Shown: one piece after another, positions 60,821 through 64,000 of the stretch
Numbering within the stretch: the first letter of the stretch is position 1
Layout: each line of letters begins with the position of its first letter
Assembly: GCA_963786225.1 (NCBI GenBank)
Contig: CAWAYQ010000009.1
Span: 62,001-126,000 of the forward strand
DNA from: Flaviflagellibacter sp963786225
Lineage (GTDB): Bacteria > Pseudomonadota > Alphaproteobacteria > Rhizobiales > Methylopilaceae
DNA length: 64,000 nucleotides
Direction of reading: 5' to 3'
The notes under the pieces: model-generated
Seen by the model: the letters and a program-made list of their open reading frames with translations, nothing else
Told to the model about the DNA's origin: nothing
Database searches by the model: none
Made by a program: the position numbers and the translations under genes

Positions 60821-60990
60821 TCAGAATCGGGCCGTCAGGCCCGCCCGCCCGAAAATGCGGGTCGAGCCGTCGTTTTCGACCATGGCCTCCGTCTCGACGT
60901 AGGACGGTCATGAGCGGAGAGTGCCGCTGGCCATCAGGTGATTGGCACTGATGCCGCCGAATGCACCTACCGTGCCGTCCTCGTCGCCGG
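60821..60990 (-). pseudogene. Possible remnant of an outer-membrane beta-barrel (autotransporter-like) gene
   Basis: On the minus strand, short stretches read DEDGTVGAFGGISANHLMAS and, after a stop, SYVETEAMVENDGSTRIFGR-AGLTARF followed by a stop. The alternating pattern and terminal phenylalanine with GRAGLTARF are like the last strands of autotransporter or porin barrels. The rest of the gene is missing, and the left part overlaps the 3' end of the nudix gene. It may be the tail of a lost gene, or chance. Confidence 0.3.
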
Positions 60991-61503
60991 GCTACGCTGT
61001 CGCAGCGCCGAGAACCCTGCAAACGCTTCGGCCACCTTCTCATAGACCGGCCGCCGAAACGGCACGACGAGACGCGGCAGCACGCTCAGCGGGAAGAAGC
61101 CCCAGGCGTCGAATTCCGGGTCTTCGGTGCAGCCGTCGACATCCATCTGGATCTCGTCGAGCCCGCCCTCCATCCGGAACGCGACCCATCTTTGCCGCTG
61201 GCCGCGAAACGGCGCGAGCTTGTGCGTACTGGGGCCGTCATAGGGCGGGAAATCGTAGGTCCACCAATCCTCGGTCGCGGCGAGCAGCGAGACCGATGTC
61301 ACGCCCGTCTCCTCCCAGAGTTCGCGACGCGCGGCGGCGATGATGTCCTCGCCCTCGTCGATGCCGCCTTGCGGCATCTGCCAGGCAGTCGCGGGATCGA
61401 TCAGTTCAGGCCCGGAGGATGCAAAGCGGTGACCGGCGAAGACGAGGCCTTCGCGGTTGAACAAAGCGACGCCGACATTCGGGCGGTACGGTTTCTCGCT
61501 CAC
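60967..61503 (-). CDS. rppH: RNA pyrophosphohydrolase / nudix hydrolase (RppH type), copy 1
   Basis: Nudix enzyme; RppH removes pyrophosphate from 5'-triphosphorylated RNA to start decay, and also cleaves dinucleoside polyphosphates. 178 residues from GTG 61503 (SEKPYRPNVGVALFNREGLVF). The nudix box begins GGIDEGEDIIAAARREL and ends WEETGV (about residues 45-67). RppH-like WWTYDFPPYDG and RWVAFRM strands follow. The frame is open to 61581, but those 26 codons come from a repeated hairpin sequence; the GTG has GGAGAG upstream and fits the family start. A paralogue lies directly upstream on the same strand. Confidence 0.88.
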   Translation of the reverse strand: MSEKPYRPNVGVALFNREGLVFAGHRFASSGPELIDPATAWQMPQGGIDEGEDIIAAARRELWEETGVTSVSLLAATEDWWTYDFPPYDGPSTHKLAPFRGQRQRWVAFRMEGGLDEIQMDVDGCTEDPEFDAWGFFPLSVLPRLVVPFRRPVYEKVAEAFAGFSALRQRSPATRTAR

Positions 61504-61518
61504 AGCCTCTCCTCCGTC

Positions 61519-61541
61519 ATGCCCGGGCTTGTCCCGGGCAT
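61519..61541. repeat. REP-like hairpin between the two nudix genes
   Basis: Perfect 9-bp stem ATGCCCGGG with loop CTTGT, in the context GTCATGCCC..GGGCATCCAGG, a pattern commonly repeated between genes in Hyphomicrobiales genomes. Only one copy is in this window. It lies in the 74-bp gap between the two nudix genes. Confidence 0.6.
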
Positions 61542-61577
61542 CCAGGAGCCACGGAGCGCCGCTTCGCGCATTGCCCG

Positions 61578-62079
61578 TCATGTAACGACGAACGGCTTCA
61601 GCTCGGCGACGATCTGTTCATAGGCCGCGCGCTTGAACGGTATGATGAGGCCGGGAAGCAGATCGATATGCTCCCACCGCCAGTCGACGAATTCCGGTTT
61701 GTGCTTACCGCCCCCCGGATTTTTCACGTCGATCTCCGAATCCTTGCCGGTGAAGCGGAGCGCGAACCATTTCTGCTGCTGGCCGCAAAACCTGCCCTTC
61801 CAGGCGACGCCGACGAGTTCGGGCGGAAGATCGTACGTGACCCAGCCTTTCGATTTCGCCGATCAGTTCGACGGAGCGGATATTGGTTTCCTCGTATAGT
61901 TCGCGCAGCGCGCACTCATAGGGCTCCTCGCCCTCGTCGATCCCGCCCTGCGGCATCTGCCAGGCATTGTTGGCCGTCGGCTCATTGCCGCCCGCCGCGC
62001 GCTTGCCGATGAAGGCGAGACCGTCGCGGTTGACGAGCATCATGCCCACACAGGGGCGGTAGGGGAGCTGTTTCGGCAT
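61578..62079 (-). pseudogene. Nudix hydrolase (RppH type), copy 2, frameshifted
   Basis: Paralogue of the gene at 60967. From ATG 62079 it reads MPKQLPYRPCVGMMLVNRDG with the nudix box around GGIDEGEEPYECALRELYEE-TNI. After ELIGEIE the frame changes; the correct continuation (GWVTYDLPPELVGVAWKGRF, GQQQKWFALRFTG, EFVDWRWEHIDLLPGLIIPF, ending ELKPFVVT) is in another frame. One extra T in the TTT run at 61848-61850 explains it; without it the protein is about 166 residues, the usual RppH size. This second copy has the more RppH-like C-terminus (FVDWRW). Probably intact in the real genome. Confidence 0.87.
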
Positions 62080-62090
62080 ACGCCGGATAT

Positions 62091-63257
62091 TTAGGAGGGA
62101 TTGGAGCGCTTTACCACTGCGCTGACGGGCACGAGCGCGATTCCCTTGGCGGTCAATTGCCCCGCCCATTGCTCGATCCGTGACAGCGTCACCGGCAGCG
62201 CGCTGGCAACGCCGATCACGCCGCCCTGGCGCCGCGCCATGTCCTCGAGCTTTATCAGCGCGGCGTCGATTGCCTCCGCGCTCGGCGTGGCGTCGATCAC
62301 GAGTTCGGCGCGCGCCGTCAGCGCGCCGGCATCCGGCCCGAGCTTCGAAACGAGGCTTCGCGGCGAGGAGCCGTTGTCGAGGAAGACCAGGCCGCGCCGC
62401 GCGACCTCCGTCAGCACCGGCGCAAGCGCCTCATCCGAGGCGGTGAACTTCGCGCCCATGTAATTCGTCAGGCCGTAATAGCCGGACATCCGGCTCATCG
62501 CCCAGGTCAGGCGGTCGAGATTGGCGTCGACCGGCAGCGTCGTCAGCAAGGTCTGCGGACCGGGATCGTTGTTCGGATAATCGAACGGCTCCATCGGCAC
62601 CTGGAGCATGACCTCCTGGCCGTTCGCCGCGGGCACGCGCGACCCAGCTTTCGAGATCATCGCCGTAGGGCGTGAAGCCGAGCGTGATCGTGCGCGGAAG
62701 CTTTTCGAACACCTGCGCGGTCGCATCGTGACCGATGCCGAGGCCGCCGATCAGGATCGCGATCTTCGGCCTCTTGTCCTCGGCCTCGGCGACCGAAGTG
62801 CGGGCGAACACGTCGGACGGACGCCGGCCGTCCGATGCGATTTTCGGGATCGGGCCGTGCCGCGACGTATCGACGAAAGCGGGATCCAGATTGCGCGACA
62901 ACGGCACCGGCACGCCCGGTCACCGCCGTTCTGCGGCACCTTGATGATGAGCGGACCGGACGGCGGAGCGGCCGGCGCCACGCCGGTCCTGGCCGCAGGC
63001 GCATCGGGTACTGTCGCCGCAGGCTCGCTCTGTTCCGCCTTCTGCTGGTTCTTCGAAGAAGAAGGCCGCGACCGCTCGATCGCCGCGACAGCCACCGGTT
63101 CACCGCCGAGGGGATCGTCGATCAATGCCGCCCACAGGACCCCGACCAACAGCACGGTGCCGGCCAGAGCGACAAGCACGGGCGCGAGCTTGGGAAAGCG
63201 GCGCGGTTTGCGCCCCTTGTCCATGCCCAGAGGTGTGCTGAGATCGTCCGCCGCCAC
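62091..63257 (-). pseudogene. Divergent polysaccharide deacetylase family protein, two compensating frameshifts
   Basis: Exported or membrane-anchored protein of the divergent polysaccharide deacetylase family (PF04748, YibQ-like). From GTG 63257 it starts MAADDLSTPLGMDKGRKPRR, with a membrane segment (about 25-45) and a Pro/Ala-rich linker. The frame breaks near the CCC run at 62915-62917 (one base lost) and switches back near 62625-62640 (one base gained). Corrected, it is about 388 residues and holds PKIAILIGGLGIG, TLGFTPYGDDLESWVARAR, QEVMLQVPMEPFDYPNNDPG, YYGLTNYMGAKF and RGLVFLDNGSS, all family blocks. It lies just downstream of the S41 protease gene, the usual order in this bacterial group. 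Confidence 0.85.
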
Positions 63258-63329
63258 CGAACCGGCCCCGCATGAGATCAGAAGCGGCGAATTCTAGCCG
63301 CCGCGACTGATTCTCATAAGCCGGTATGG

Positions 63330-64000
63330 TTAATTGGCCGTGCTCTTCTTCGCTCGCGGCGCCGGCTGCCTTGGCAACCTGCGCGCATTCCGACGACAGC
63401 TCGCCGGGCTTCGGCGGGTACTTGGCATCGGTCTTGGTGCCGCGAATCAGCTCGTAGGCGAGCTGGAGCTGGACGTCGTCCTTCGGATCCGGCGGAACAT
63501 AGGCGGACGAGCCGCCCTCCTTCCCTTCTTGCCGTCGGCCGAAGGCTTCTTGTCTTCGCTTTCGATCTGATCCTGCGAGGTCGGATCGGCCGGACGCGGT
63601 GTCGCCTCGGCTTCGTTCGTGCCGCGCAGATGGCCGCGAAGGCCGGCTTCACCCTGCATCCGGTCCTTGCCCTTGAGCTCGTCCGGAATCTTCGGCTCGA
63701 CGATGACGTCCGGCTCGATGCCGGTCGCCTGGATGGAGCGTCCGCACGGCGTGTAATAACGCGCCGTCGTCAGCGACAGCGCGCCATTGGTGCCGTTGGG
63801 GCCGAGTTCGAGAATGGTCTGCACCGAGCCCTTGCCGAACGAGCGCGTGCCGACAATCGTCGAGCGCTTGTGGTCCTGCAGCGCCCCGGCCACGATTTCC
63901 GACGCGGAGGCCGAACCGCCGTTGACGAGGGTCACGACAGGCTTGCCGTCGGTCACGTCACCCGGGCGAGCGGAATAGCGGTCGATGTTTTCCGGCTTGC
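63330..64000 (-). pseudogene. ctpA: C-terminal processing peptidase (S41/CtpA), partial at window end, two frameshifts
   Basis: Periplasmic tail-specific serine protease. The window holds its C-terminal third: catalytic Ser in NGGSASASEIVAGALQDH and Lys in VGTRSFGKGSVQTI, then TARYYTPCGRSIQATGIEPD. The frame breaks at the CCC run at 63515-63517 (one base missing), so that AYVPPDPKDDVQLQLAYELI reads in another frame. A second switch somewhere in 63370-63514 returns to the first frame, which ends PRAKKSTAN with a stop at 63330. The 5' part with the PDZ domain is outside the window. Both breaks look like sequence errors. Confidence 0.85.

Noticed and set aside
60135..60900. A programmed ribosomal frameshift in tenA
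   Set aside because: No slippery heptamer or stimulatory structure at the break, and five further breaks nearby make sequence error the simpler explanation.

Overview
The window is a gene-dense, GC-rich (roughly 63-65% by eye) chromosomal segment of an alphaproteobacterium, most likely of the order Hyphomicrobiales (Rhizobiales). The evidence is gene order: a split ATP synthase locus holding only the F1 genes next to priA; dapF-mtaB-ftsY-ispZ; ffh-rpsP-rimM-trmD-rplS followed by leuC/leuD/leuB; sdhCDAB-zapE-mdh-sucAB-lpdA; a ccmABCDG run; and RIME-like palindromic repeats in the gaps. I see no rRNA, tRNA, CRISPR array, insertion sequence, integron or prophage. I cannot name a genus.

Layout. 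0-5 kb: tesA-type esterase (cut by the window edge) divergent from a YbbA/YbbP-type ABC system, then a Bax inhibitor-1 family membrane protein. 5-8 kb: acetyltransferase, class A beta-lactamase, DUF2794 and DUF1223 proteins. 8-14 kb: aconitase on the minus strand facing away from the cytochrome c maturation genes ccmA, B, C, D, G. 13.8-17.6 kb: minus-strand dapF-mtaB-ftsY-ispZ, tightly coupled; mtaB carries a frameshift. 17.7-20 kb: small membrane proteins and a metallo-beta-lactamase-fold hydrolase. 20-31 kb: signal recognition particle and ribosome/tRNA modification genes, then the leucine genes leuC, leuD and leuB interleaved with a zincin-like protease, a cytochrome b plus Tat-exported molybdopterin oxidoreductase pair, an acetyltransferase and a RidA protein. 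31-34.5 kb: asd, carbonic anhydrase and a CitE-like CoA-ester lyase. 34.5-48.6 kb: a TCA-cycle block (sdhCDAB, mdh, sucA, sucB, lpdA) with zapE and a MAPEG protein; sucCD, often found between mdh and sucA in this order, is absent. 48.8-54.6 kb: two tiny membrane or secreted proteins, xerC, a flippase-like membrane protein, a transaldolase-family gene, a VOC protein and priA. 54.8-60 kb: atpHAGDC with a small membrane protein inserted between atpD and atpC. 60-64 kb: tenA, two tandem nudix (rppH-like) genes, a divergent polysaccharide deacetylase and an S41 protease.

Together the genes cover central carbon metabolism, respiration and ATP synthesis, leucine/lysine/aspartate-family synthesis, protein export and tRNA/ribosome maturation. 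This is an ordinary core-genome region rather than an accessory island. The points that stand out are: six frameshifts packed into 60.3-63.5 kb, which look like sequence errors rather than decay; a candidate leaderless leader peptide with an attenuator-like hairpin before leuC; a two-hairpin module nested inside two of six copies of an intergenic palindromic repeat; an unassigned 79-residue membrane protein inside the F1 ATP synthase operon; and a remnant of what may be an outer-membrane beta-barrel gene near 60.9 kb.
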